Source: Flavobacterium sp. KJJ (GTDB lineage: Bacteria; Bacteroidota; Bacteroidia; Flavobacteriales; Flavobacteriaceae). Taken from it: a DNA stretch of 64,000 nt. A program made the position numbers and the translations under genes. Below, piece after piece: positions 17,608-26,031 of this stretch (the first letter of the stretch is position 1; the number at the start of each line of letters is the position of its first letter). The stretch spans positions 372,001-436,000 of the forward strand of contig NZ_JARP01000001.1 in NCBI RefSeq assembly GCF_000708595.2. The letters are read 5' to 3'. The notes below the pieces were generated by a model. It ran no database searches. It worked only from the letters and a program-made list of their open reading frames with translations, and was not told where the DNA came from.

Positions 17608-19386
17608 ATGCAGATATCCGTTTTATATAAAAAAATAACTCCTTTTGTTAGGCCTTACAGAAAGATGGTTATTGCTACTTTATTGCTTACATTTTTAGGA
17701 TCGTTTGCAGCGCAGATAAATGCATTAATATTAAAGTATACTGTTGACACTATCAGTAATTTAATGGTAGCGCACGAACCTTTATCAAAAGGATTTCATT
17801 TATTGGGAATTATCAGTATCGTTTTGCTTTCTAAAGAGTTGGTATATTCTGTGGTGCAATTTGGACAGAAATTTTATGGAGAAAAACTTCGAATATTTAT
17901 AACCCGTGATATCTCTCAGGCGATAGTCGAAAAAATTCTGAGCTATAGAATGGAGTTTTACACTTCAAACGAAAATGAAAGCGGGAAACTTCAAACTAGA
18001 ATTGATTTAGGAATCAGCAGTTTGACACGATTGGTTCAGAACTTTTTTATTGATATTTTGCCTTTGTTTACAAACGCTTTTGTTGCTTTGTTATTGATGT
18101 TTTATGCGAATATGTATGTAGGCTTAGTTAGCTTGTGTATTATTCCCATTTACTTTTATATAAGTCAATTACAGGCAAGTAAATTGAGCGGTTTTAGAAG
18201 AAGAATGCGTACGTATCGCGAAACGAAGAATAACGGAATTATTAGCTTAATCGAATCGATAACCGTTATTAAATCTTTTGTTCGTGAACCAATGGAAGCT
18301 GATCGTCATCAGAAAATTCAATTCGAAATGACCGAAAATCAATTGGCAACCAGAAAAACCAGTTTTATTTTTGAAAGCATAAAAAGTTTTATTGAACAAA
18401 TAGGCGTGGTTATTATCATTATTTTGACAGCGTATTTTGTATTGAATAATACAATGACTATTGGTGCAATTATGTTTCATATCATGCTGTTTAATAATGT
18501 GTCAGCGCCAATAAGGCAATTGCACAGGATTTATGATGAAGTCAACGATGCCTTGATTTATTCTGAAGGTTTTTTTGATATTCTAGAATCTGATAACGAA
18601 AAAGAAACAAGCGGTAATTATATTCCTGAAAAAATCGCTGGCTTGATAGAAGTTGAGAATGTTGATTTTATTTATCCAAACGGAACCCAAGCACTTTGGA
18701 ATATTAATTTTACCATAAAACCAAACGAAACAACTGCTTTGGTAGGATTAAGCGGTGCAGGAAAAAGTACCGTTATCAATTTATTAGACAAGTTTTACCT
18801 GCCTTCTTCAGGAAAAATTTATTTAGATGGAGTTGATTTAAACGATTATGATACTGATTTTCTTCGAAAAAATATTGGATTAGTATTGCAGAAAAATCAT
18901 ATTTTTAAAGGAACAATCGCTGAAAATATTTTATACGGAAAGCCAGAAGCGTCACAAATAGAAATTATAGATGCTGCAAAACAAGCTTATATTCACGAGC
19001 AAGTAATGCAATTGCCAAAAGGCTATGACTCAGATGCTCATTTGCTTTCGGGAGGACAGCAGCAGCGAATTGCAATTGCGAGACTGTTCTTAAAAAATCC
19101 GCCGATTATTTTCTTAGATGAACCAACCGCAAGTTTAGATGCAATAGCTACAGAACAGATAAAAAAATCGCTTGATGCAATAAAAAAAGACAGAACCGTA
19201 ATTATCATTTCTCACAGTATTTCTCAAATTATTGACGCTTCAAATATCATCGTTTTAGAGCAGGGAAGATGTGTTGAAAAAGGGACTCATGATGCATTAT
19301 ACGATAATAAATCAGCTTATTATGAGATATTTACAGCTATGGCAAACAGTTTAAATATTGATAAAATTACGCAGACACTTGATTGA
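17608..19386 (+). CDS. ABC transporter, fused permease and ATPase (exporter type)
   Basis: The 592-residue half-transporter has a six-helix ABC exporter membrane domain (about 15-310) and a C-terminal nucleotide-binding domain. The latter carries Walker A GLSGAGKST, Q-loop (GLVLQKNHIFKGTI), signature LSGGQQQR, Walker B IIFLDEPTASLDA and an H-loop in IIISHSIS. It should work as a homodimer in the inner membrane exporting a lipid, peptide or drug; nothing in the sequence fixes the substrate. Its promoter lies at 17552-17583. The 3' end overlaps the convergent DUF2809 gene by 20 bp, with no room for a terminator between them. Confidence 0.93.
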   Translation: MQISVLYKKITPFVRPYRKMVIATLLLTFLGSFAAQINALILKYTVDTISNLMVAHEPLSKGFHLLGIISIVLLSKELVYSVVQFGQKFYGEKLRIFITRDISQAIVEKILSYRMEFYTSNENESGKLQTRIDLGISSLTRLVQNFFIDILPLFTNAFVALLLMFYANMYVGLVSLCIIPIYFYISQLQASKLSGFRRRMRTYRETKNNGIISLIESITVIKSFVREPMEADRHQKIQFEMTENQLATRKTSFIFESIKSFIEQIGVVIIIILTAYFVLNNTMTIGAIMFHIMLFNNVSAPIRQLHRIYDEVNDALIYSEGFFDILESDNEKETSGNYIPEKIAGLIEVENVDFIYPNGTQALWNINFTIKPNETTALVGLSGAGKSTVINLLDKFYLPSSGKIYLDGVDLNDYDTDFLRKNIGLVLQKNHIFKGTIAENILYGKPEASQIEIIDAAKQAYIHEQVMQLPKGYDSDAHLLSGGQQQRIAIARLFLKNPPIIFLDEPTASLDAIATEQIKKSLDAIKKDRTVIIISHSISQIIDASNIIVLEQGRCVEKGTHDALYDNKSAYYEIFTAMANSLNIDKITQTLD

Positions 19387-19750
19387 TTTTTCGTAAAATG
19401 AAACTTTCAATAATAAAAGCAAAGCCAGTTCCAAAGGTATAAGCCATAATATCACTCCATAGAAAACCTTGCCCGAGAACGTATCTTCCAAAAAGCGTTT
19501 TTCTTAATGTAATTACCCAATCGGCTTGATAGAGCTGAAAAAACTCAATTCCGCAGCAAACTAATAAAGAAAACAGCAATATCATTGAAGCTTTTTTATT
19601 CATAAAGAAAATTCTAATCAAAACATACATCATAACTGCATACAGAAAATCACCGATCCAAAGCGGAATAAGCTCAATTTTTCTTGACATGATTCCAAGG
19701 AAAATAATGAAAAGAAAGAATATGAAATAGTAGATACGGGTTTTATTCAA
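19367..19750 (-). CDS. DUF2809 small membrane protein
   Basis: The 127-residue protein has four hydrophobic helices (about 6-22, 30-48, 55-73 and 95-117) and matches DUF2809, a family of small integral membrane proteins (GDFLYAVMMY; CCGIEFFQLYQADW; GFLWSDIMAYTFGTG). Function is unknown; the arrangement is reminiscent of VanZ-like proteins. Its last 20 bp lie inside the end of the ABC exporter gene on the other strand. It is divergent from the GH88 gene, and a TATTTTTG-type -7 box can be read on the minus strand in the 114-bp gap. Confidence 0.82.
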   Translation of the reverse strand: MNKTRIYYFIFFLFIIFLGIMSRKIELIPLWIGDFLYAVMMYVLIRIFFMNKKASMILLFSLLVCCGIEFFQLYQADWVITLRKTLFGRYVLGQGFLWSDIMAYTFGTGFAFIIESFILRKINQVSA

Positions 19751-19864
19751 TTCTAAGGAGATTTATTAGTACTTTTTAAGGTAAACAAAAATACAAAGAT
19801 TCGTATACATCTACTTTATTTTCTAAATTTATCGATTCAAAAAGACTATCAAAAAAATAACCAC

Positions 19865-21043
19865 ATGATTACAAGACTTACGACACTAATTCTAGCTTTA
19901 TTTTTTTTGGGAAACAATCTATATTCTCAAAAGAGCACTCCATTCAATGTTAAAAAACAACTTGAATACTGTGCAGACCAAGCATCAAAAACATTAAAAG
20001 TGATTCCGAATGACGGAACTTCTCCGAGAACAGTTCCGAATGGAAGCAAAGAATGGAAGTTTGTGGGTTATAAAGATTGGACGAGCGGTTTTTGGCCAGG
20101 AGAATTATGGTATTTATATGAAGCAACTGGAGACAAAAAATGGGAAAAAGAAGCTGATAAATTCAGTAGATTTTTAACGCCATTGTCAGTAAGCAAGGCT
20201 GGCGATCACGATTTAGGTTTTCAGGTTTTTAATAGTTTCGGAAACGGATACCGTTTGACTAAAAATCCAGAATATAAAGATATTATTCTGAAAACTGCCG
20301 ATACTTTAGCAACGCTTTTTAATCCAAAAGTAGGGACAATTCAATCTTGGCCACATAATAAATATGGAGGGCATAATACAATTATAGACAATATGATGAA
20401 TTTAGAATTGCTTTTTTGGGCTTCTAAAAACGGCGGAAATAAAAAACTGTATGATATTGCAGTAAAACATGCCGAAACAACAATGAACAATCATTTCAGG
20501 CCTGACTATTCTTCGTATCATGTCTTAATTTACGATTATGAAACAGGCAAAAAAATAAAAGGAATTACTGCTCAAGGATATAGCGATGACAGTATGTGGG
20601 CACGCGGTCAGGCTTGGGCAATTTACGGATTTACGATGGTTTACAGAGAAACGAAAGATCCTAGGTTTTTAGATTTTGCTCACAAAGTTGCCCGTGTTTA
20701 TTTGGATAAATTAACAACAAGTGATTTGGTTCCGTATTGGGATTTTAACGCTCCGGATATTCCAAATGCGCCAAGAGATGCTTCCGCAGCTGCGATTGTC
20801 TCTTCTGCATTAATTGAATTAAGTTCTTATACAACTGATAAAACGCTGAAGAACGAATACTTGACAAAATCTAAAAAAATGATTGTCTCACTTTCAAATA
20901 ATTACCAGAGCCGTGATGTCAATTCGGCTTTTCTGCTTCATGCAACAGGCCATAAACCGGCTGGAAGCGAAATTGACTGTTCTATTAATTATGCTGATTA
21001 TTATTATTTAGAAGCACTTTTACGACTTCAAAAACTAAAATAA
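19865..21043 (+). CDS. Secreted glycoside hydrolase family 88 (unsaturated uronyl hydrolase)
   Basis: The 392-residue protein has a signal peptide (MITRLTTLILALFFLGNNLYSQ) and an alpha6/alpha6-barrel sequence of GH88. These enzymes hydrate and remove the unsaturated uronic acid left by polysaccharide lyases. The two Asp residues essential in characterised unsaturated glucuronyl hydrolases appear as Asp116 (GDHDLGFQVF) and Asp175 (IIDNMMNLELL), 59 residues apart, as expected. Other family pieces are WTSGFWPGELWYLYE and DSMWARGQAWAIYG. No lyase gene is present in the window, so the polysaccharide is unknown. The next gene, a lipoprotein, starts 10 bases after the stop. Confidence 0.9.
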   Translation: MITRLTTLILALFFLGNNLYSQKSTPFNVKKQLEYCADQASKTLKVIPNDGTSPRTVPNGSKEWKFVGYKDWTSGFWPGELWYLYEATGDKKWEKEADKFSRFLTPLSVSKAGDHDLGFQVFNSFGNGYRLTKNPEYKDIILKTADTLATLFNPKVGTIQSWPHNKYGGHNTIIDNMMNLELLFWASKNGGNKKLYDIAVKHAETTMNNHFRPDYSSYHVLIYDYETGKKIKGITAQGYSDDSMWARGQAWAIYGFTMVYRETKDPRFLDFAHKVARVYLDKLTTSDLVPYWDFNAPDIPNAPRDASAAAIVSSALIELSSYTTDKTLKNEYLTKSKKMIVSLSNNYQSRDVNSAFLLHATGHKPAGSEIDCSINYADYYYLEALLRLQKLK

Positions 21044-21053
21044 ATTATAAAAC

Positions 21054-21458
21054 ATGATCAAAAAAATAATCAAAATTTCGTTTGCAATTGTTTTTATGCT
21101 AATGCAGATCGGCTGTAAAAATTCACAGCAAAAACTTCAGGAATATGTTATATCTTATAATGAATCTGCAAAAAGCTTTAAAAGCGAGAATGTTACGCTT
21201 ACAACTGCAAGAGGTTATATACATGACAACAAGATTGAATTGCGATTTGAAACAGATTTAAAACAAAACGAATCTGATAAAAAATTGGCTACTGCACAAT
21301 TTCCTAAACTGTTGAAAGAAATGATAAATAAAGGTCAGATTCCAAAAGAATTAATTGAAGAAGGTATTCAATTTGACGCCTATTATTTAGCAGATGATAA
21401 TACGGTTTTCGAAAAACAAATTTTAAATAAAGAAACTATAAATGAAGTAGTAAAATAA
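21054..21458 (+). CDS. Lipoprotein of unknown function, paralogue A
   Basis: This 134-residue product has a lipoprotein signal with Cys at position 22 (MLMQIGCKNSQQK). The mature part is a small domain with IHDNKIELRFETDL, QFPKLLKEMINKGQIPKELIEEGIQFDAYYL. The same order of motifs occurs in the next gene downstream (21707-22144), so the pair is a tandem duplication. It begins 10 bases after GH88 and is probably co-transcribed with it. No family is recognised. A terminator follows at 21499. Confidence 0.82.
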   Translation: MIKKIIKISFAIVFMLMQIGCKNSQQKLQEYVISYNESAKSFKSENVTLTTARGYIHDNKIELRFETDLKQNESDKKLATAQFPKLLKEMINKGQIPKELIEEGIQFDAYYLADDNTVFEKQILNKETINEVVK

Positions 21459-21498
21459 TAATTTCAAGTGAAATAAAACTTTAGAATTTAATATTATC

Positions 21499-21540
21499 AA
21501 GCCTCTTTAATTGAGTTTAAAGAGGCTTTGCTGTTTTTTT
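21499..21540 (+). terminator. Intrinsic terminator after lipoprotein A
   Basis: Arms 21499-21510 and 21517-21528 form a perfect 12-bp stem with a 6-base loop, and a run of T at 21534-21541 follows. The stem sequence (AAGCCTCTTTAA) is nearly that of the terminator after lipoprotein B. Confidence 0.85.
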
Positions 21541-21644
21541 TATTGGTTCTGTAAAGGCAATATTAGTACTGCCTGTTTTTTTAGCTATTTTCTGATAACT
21601 AATTTGTATTCAAATATTTGTATTTTAAAATTTGTGGTTATAAA

Positions 21645-21675
21645 TTGTTTTTGTCTTGTAAGTTTATTATGTTTG
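21645..21675 (+). promoter_or_regulatory. Promoter of lipoprotein B
   Basis: TTG at 21645-21647 and TATGTTTG at 21668-21675 have a 20-base spacer, a full consensus match. The copy therefore has its own promoter, unlike copy A. Confidence 0.58.
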
Positions 21676-21706
21676 AGTTAAAAATTAACTAAATAACCAA
21701 AAAATT

Positions 21707-22144
21707 ATGAAAAAAATTACCCAAATCGTATTTGTTGCTATTGCTTTATTATCATTGACAAGTTGTAAAAATACCAAGCAAAAAATTCAGGAACATGTGA
21801 GTAATTACAATATTTCGTCTTCTATAAAGGGCAATAATATTGTAAGCACAAGTGCTAAAGCATTTTTAAATGATAATAAAATTGAGATAAGAATTGAAAC
21901 TAATTTAGAGGGAAATGATTCAAATAAATTAGCTACTAGTACTTCTTTTCCGAGTTTATTGCAAGAAATGGTAAAAAACAATCAGATTTCTCCAGAACTA
22001 ATAAATGAAGGAGTAAAGTTTGATGTGTATTTTTTATCTTACAATAATATTATTCTTGCAAAACAATTAGTTGGTCCAGAAGAATTAGCTGTTTTGGAAA
22101 ATGGAGAAAGTTCTACCGAAAACAAGGCAACTGCAAAACTTTAA
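21707..22144 (+). CDS. Lipoprotein of unknown function, paralogue B
   Basis: The 145-residue lipoprotein (lipobox LTSCKNTKQK, Cys at 20) repeats the pattern of its upstream neighbour: KIQEHVSNYN for KLQEYVISYN, FLNDNKIEIRIETNL for the equivalent strand, FPSLLQEMVKNNQISPELINEGVKFDVYFL for the helical part. It adds a polar 20-residue tail (ENGESSTENKATAKL). It has a separate promoter and a terminator, so expression is likely independent of GH88. Function unknown; a small periplasm-facing or outer-membrane lipoprotein. Confidence 0.82.
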   Translation: MKKITQIVFVAIALLSLTSCKNTKQKIQEHVSNYNISSSIKGNNIVSTSAKAFLNDNKIEIRIETNLEGNDSNKLATSTSFPSLLQEMVKNNQISPELINEGVKFDVYFLSYNNIILAKQLVGPEELAVLENGESSTENKATAKL

Positions 22145-22170
22145 TTTATGGAGAAATAGTACTTTAAATA

Positions 22171-22204
22171 AAAAAGCCTCTTTAAAATTTTAAAGAGGCT
22201 TTTT
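22171..22204. terminator. Bidirectional terminator, perfect 34-bp palindrome
   Basis: The 17-bp halves are exact complements, with A-runs on one side and T-runs on the other, so either transcript gets a stem followed by U's. It separates convergent lipoprotein B and the glutamate-synthase-like gene. Confidence 0.88.
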
Positions 22205-22209
22205 TATTT

Positions 22210-23721
22210 TTATTGTTTTCGAACATTTGTTAAAATATCAGGAAAATAAGTATCTGATAGATGCGAAAACTCATCGCCGCGCATAAAAATATTAGGATCA
22301 ACATCAGAAAAACTTTTTTTGCCTGCTGCAGCTAAAAGTTCATTGGCAGAATGTAAAGTGTTTTTATGAAAATGGTACACACGATCTGATTTATCAGTGA
22401 CAACCAAACCTTTCATTAACATTTTGTTTTGCGTGGCAACTCCGGTTGGGCATTCGTTATTATGGCATCGAAGTGCTTGAATACAGCCTAATGAAAACAT
22501 AAAACCGCGTGCACTGTTACACATGTCTGCACCAAGAGCAACAGCATGTAAGATAGAATAGCCTGAAATGATTTTTCCGCTGCCTATAATGCGTATTTTA
22601 TCTCGAATATTTAAGCCAATTAAAGTTTTGTTTACAAAGATTAATGCCGGCTCAAATGGCATTCCAACTCCATCAGCAAATTCTAGCGGAGCTGCACCAG
22701 TACCGCCTTCTGCACCATCGACTGTTATAAAGTCTGGATAGGTGTTTTCAGCAATCATTTCGTGGCAAATAGCTTCAAATTCGTCTGTATTACCAATGCA
22801 TAATTTAAATCCGACTGGTTTTCCGTTAGATAATTCACGCAATTGTTTGATAAAATGAATGAGCCCTTTACTGTCTGAAAAAGCATGATGTCCGGGAGGA
22901 GAAAGAATCATAACATTAGGTTCAACTCCTCTGATTTTAGCAATTTGTTCCGTATTTTTAGCGGCAGGAAGCACGCCGCCGTGTCCTGGTTTTGCGCCTT
23001 GAGAAAGTTTAATCTCGATCATTTTAACATTAGGAAGATTGGCTTTTTCAGAGAATTTTTCAGGACTAAAATTTCCTTCAGCATCACGGCAACCAAAATA
23101 TCCTGTTCCAATTTGCCATGTAATATCACCGCCGCCAGCAAGATGAAATTCGGTTAAACCGCCTTCTCCGGTATTTTGATAGAAGTTTCCTTTTTTAGCG
23201 CCAATATTTATGGCACGAACTGCATTTTCGCTCAGCGAGCCAAAACTCATTGCCGAAACATTAAATAAAGAAGCTAAATAAGGCTGTTTGCAATCTTTTC
23301 CTCCAACTAATACACGAGGTAATTCTTCGTTAACTTTTGCTGGAAAAATAGAATGTTTTATACCTTCATAACTGCCATGGTTTAAGTTTAATTGTGTTCC
23401 GAAAGGTGTACTTGAATCAATATTTTTAGCTCTTTGATAAACTAAAGAGCGCTGATTTCTGGAAAATGGTTTTCCGTCAGTAGATCTTTCAATAAAATAT
23501 TGCTGAATTTCTGGAGCGATCATTTCAAATAAATATCTGAAATACCCCAAAACCGGAAAATTTCTTAAAATCGCATGTTTTGTCTGTATGGTGTTATAAA
23601 CACCAACTACTAATAAGATTGGCAGAATAATAACGAGTAAAAAACCACGCTCTGTGTAATAATATGTTGCTGCAACAATTAGAAACAATAAGAATCCGTA
23701 GATAAAGAATTTTTTTCTCAT
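22210..23721 (-). CDS. FMN-binding glutamate synthase-like protein with N-terminal membrane helices
   Basis: The 503-residue protein has two N-terminal hydrophobic helices (about 4-24 and 26-42) and then the FMN barrel of the glutamate synthase large subunit. Visible parts are GEGGLTEFHLAGGGDITWQIG, KLSQGAKPGHGGVLP, DGAEGGTGAAPLEFADGVG and GSGKIISG. The 3Fe-4S cysteine cluster is CNSARGFMFSLGCIQALRCHNNECPTG. It lacks the amidotransferase domain, so the true electron acceptor and nitrogen donor are uncertain; stand-alone members of this family are common and poorly studied. It follows the NYN gene by 33 bp on the same strand, so the two are probably one operon. Confidence 0.88.
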   Translation of the reverse strand: MRKKFFIYGFLLFLIVAATYYYTERGFLLVIILPILLVVGVYNTIQTKHAILRNFPVLGYFRYLFEMIAPEIQQYFIERSTDGKPFSRNQRSLVYQRAKNIDSSTPFGTQLNLNHGSYEGIKHSIFPAKVNEELPRVLVGGKDCKQPYLASLFNVSAMSFGSLSENAVRAINIGAKKGNFYQNTGEGGLTEFHLAGGGDITWQIGTGYFGCRDAEGNFSPEKFSEKANLPNVKMIEIKLSQGAKPGHGGVLPAAKNTEQIAKIRGVEPNVMILSPPGHHAFSDSKGLIHFIKQLRELSNGKPVGFKLCIGNTDEFEAICHEMIAENTYPDFITVDGAEGGTGAAPLEFADGVGMPFEPALIFVNKTLIGLNIRDKIRIIGSGKIISGYSILHAVALGADMCNSARGFMFSLGCIQALRCHNNECPTGVATQNKMLMKGLVVTDKSDRVYHFHKNTLHSANELLAAAGKKSFSDVDPNIFMRGDEFSHLSDTYFPDILTNVRKQ

Positions 23722-23754
23722 GTTTTTAAAATTTAATAGGTAATAATTTGGTAG

Positions 23755-24534
23755 TTAATTGAATCGTAAGCGAACGTAAACATGCTTAATGCCTTTTTTA
23801 TCTGATTCTCTTTCATCAATTTCAAGAATATCTGTCAGCGATTTCAGCATTGGCGTAAGCTTAGAAAAACCGTAATTTCTAGGGTCAAATTCTGGTTTTT
23901 TCTTTACGATCAAGTTTCCAACATCACCTAAAAATGCCCAGCCATCATCGTCTTCAATATCTTCGATAGTGGCCTCGATAAGTTCGATAGTTTGTTTGTC
24001 AATTTTATGTAATGCTTTTTCAGCAGGTTTTTCAATAGGTTTTTTGGCATCTGCAGCAACTGCAGTTTTTGGTTTTTTCTTCTGGATAGCTCCGTCTAAA
24101 ACTTCAATATAAATAAATCTGTCGCAGGCTACAATAAAGGAGTTTGGCGTTTTCTTTTCTCCTATACCTATAACTTTCATGCCAGATTCTCGCAATCGAA
24201 TCGCCAAACGCGTAAAATCGCTGTCGCTGGAAACGATACAAAATCCGTCTAATTTTCCAGAATAAAGCAAATCCATCGCATCAATAATCAAAGCAGAGTC
24301 TGATGAATTTTTGCCAACTGTGTAGCTGTATTGCTGAATTGGCGTAATGGCATGTTCCAGCAAAACCGCTTTCCAGCCATTTGAGTTGGGCTTTGTCCAA
24401 TCAGCATAAATACGTTTTGTTGTGGGAGTTCCAAACTTCGCGATTTCTTCCATCATCCCTTTTACATTGCTGTACGGAACGTTATCGGCATCAATAAGAA
24501 CAGCAAGTTTTAATTCTCTATTGTTTGTTGGCAT
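23755..24534 (-). CDS. NYN-domain RNase-like protein with C-terminal LOTUS/OST-HTH domain
   Basis: The first 140 residues form a NYN (PIN-like) domain: LAVLIDADNVPYSN carries the first Asp cluster, SSDSALIIDAMDLLYSG and FCIVSSDSDFTRLA the others, matching the acidic metal site of NYN nucleases. After a Lys/Ala-rich linker (about 150-180) comes an OST-HTH/LOTUS-type winged helix (WAFLGDVGNLIVKKKP to LEIDER, about 195-250), a putative RNA-binding module. The pairing suggests a cytoplasmic RNA-processing or RNA-binding role. It leads the operon with the glutamate-synthase-like gene. A -7 box TATATTTG occurs on the minus strand at 24602-24609. Confidence 0.85.
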   Translation of the reverse strand: MPTNNRELKLAVLIDADNVPYSNVKGMMEEIAKFGTPTTKRIYADWTKPNSNGWKAVLLEHAITPIQQYSYTVGKNSSDSALIIDAMDLLYSGKLDGFCIVSSDSDFTRLAIRLRESGMKVIGIGEKKTPNSFIVACDRFIYIEVLDGAIQKKKPKTAVAADAKKPIEKPAEKALHKIDKQTIELIEATIEDIEDDDGWAFLGDVGNLIVKKKPEFDPRNYGFSKLTPMLKSLTDILEIDERESDKKGIKHVYVRLRFN

Positions 24535-24740
24535 CGTTTTTTGTTAATTAATTTTTGTATTGAATGAAGTATTTATTCGCTTTTGGAAGTGATAATTGTA
24601 TCAAATATACAAACTTTGTCTTTCATAATTTTATCGTTTGTCATTTTCCTGCGTTCATTTGAATTTTTCCTTGGTTGATTTGTTTCTTGTTTTTGGCGTA
24701 ATAGCTTTAGTATAAGTTTACAGCATAAAAACAGTATAAA

Positions 24741-25973
24741 ATGAAAAAACTAACCCTTATCGCATTGTTTTCTTTGGGAACTATTTTTGGTCAAGAAAAC
24801 AATTTCAAAAATTATCTTGCGGATAATAAATCGACTCTTGATTTAGAAAATGAAAATCAATGGGAATTGCTTAAATCTGATGCAGAACAGAATCAATTTA
24901 TTATTTTGGGAGAATCGCACGGCGCGCAAAAAGCACAATTGATCGATTTTAATTTATTAAAATACCTTAATAAAACCGTTGGGACCAAAAATTATATTGC
25001 CGAATTAGATTTTGCCCAAGCAACAGCAGTTAATGAGTTTCTAGAAAAAGGAAATGAGGAAAAGTTGAAAAAAGTTTTTAGGTATTGGATAAAAATTCAT
25101 GCACAATGGGGAAATCAGGATTTTTATAATAAAATTTTAAAAATCAGAACATTGAATTTATCCTTGCCAAAAGAAAAGAGAATTGTTTTTATCGGAATCG
25201 ATGGTGTTCAGGATTTTGAAAATTATTTAAATTATCTGAAATTATTTATTGGAAAAAATAAAATATTTGATTCACTTCGAGTGGTTTTAAATAAAGAATA
25301 TAATGATTCGAATGTTGAAGAAACATCCCTTTTTGCCCAAAAATATTTAGATGAAATTGATCAAAACAAAACGGAATTCGAGAAAGTACTTAAAAACAAG
25401 TTTTCTGTTTTCGAATATTTAATTCAAAATTTAAGTTACAGCAACAGCAAATCTGGTGTAAACAGGCCAGAACAATTGTTTAGAAATTACAAACAATTAT
25501 ATGCTATTTTAAATTTAGAAAATCAAAAACTGTACGGAATGTGGGGATATTTTCATGCTCATTTGGTACCGGTTTATTATATAGGAGAAGATTTTGCATC
25601 TAAATTAGCGAGTTCAGATCACGTAAGTTCAAAAAAGATAATTTCAGTGGTTTGCCTGCCGGTCGATTCTCAATTTAATGTCTGGAATACTAAAACGGAA
25701 AGCTGGACAAAAGAACCATTTTCGTACGATAATAAATCGTTGTTGCAAATAGAAGGAATTAACGATTTAAAAGAACTTTCAACCGAAAATTCAACAACAC
25801 TTTTTAAGCTTAACGGAATCAATTCTCCATTTCCTAAAACCGGACGTTTATTTAACGGATTGGCGCCACAGGGAAAATTGGCGGGGAATTTTAAAAACAG
25901 AGATTATGCTTTTCAGTATGTTGTATTGATGCGAAATTCAGATTGGCTGAATCCTCTTTCCAAAGATTTTTGA
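24741..25973 (+). CDS. Secreted GESH-motif protein (EreA/ChaN-like fold)
   Basis: The 410-residue product has a signal peptide (MKKLTLIALFSLGTIFGQ). The segment FIILGESHGAQKAQLIDFNLL, then YIAELDFAQATAVNEFL, has the GESH and downstream Glu layout shared by erythromycin-esterase-like and ChaN/TIKI-like proteins, whose His and Glu residues form the active site. A later FIGIDGVQDF and MWGYFHAHLVP supply further polar residues. Whether it is a hydrolase, and on what, cannot be read. A two-component system begins 58 bp downstream on the same strand, so the three may be one unit. Confidence 0.65.
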   Translation: MKKLTLIALFSLGTIFGQENNFKNYLADNKSTLDLENENQWELLKSDAEQNQFIILGESHGAQKAQLIDFNLLKYLNKTVGTKNYIAELDFAQATAVNEFLEKGNEEKLKKVFRYWIKIHAQWGNQDFYNKILKIRTLNLSLPKEKRIVFIGIDGVQDFENYLNYLKLFIGKNKIFDSLRVVLNKEYNDSNVEETSLFAQKYLDEIDQNKTEFEKVLKNKFSVFEYLIQNLSYSNSKSGVNRPEQLFRNYKQLYAILNLENQKLYGMWGYFHAHLVPVYYIGEDFASKLASSDHVSSKKIISVVCLPVDSQFNVWNTKTESWTKEPFSYDNKSLLQIEGINDLKELSTENSTTLFKLNGINSPFPKTGRLFNGLAPQGKLAGNFKNRDYAFQYVVLMRNSDWLNPLSKDF

Positions 25974-26031
25974 TTTTATATTTAGAAACAATTTTAAATT
26001 ACATTTGAATTATACACATCTTGAGATCATA

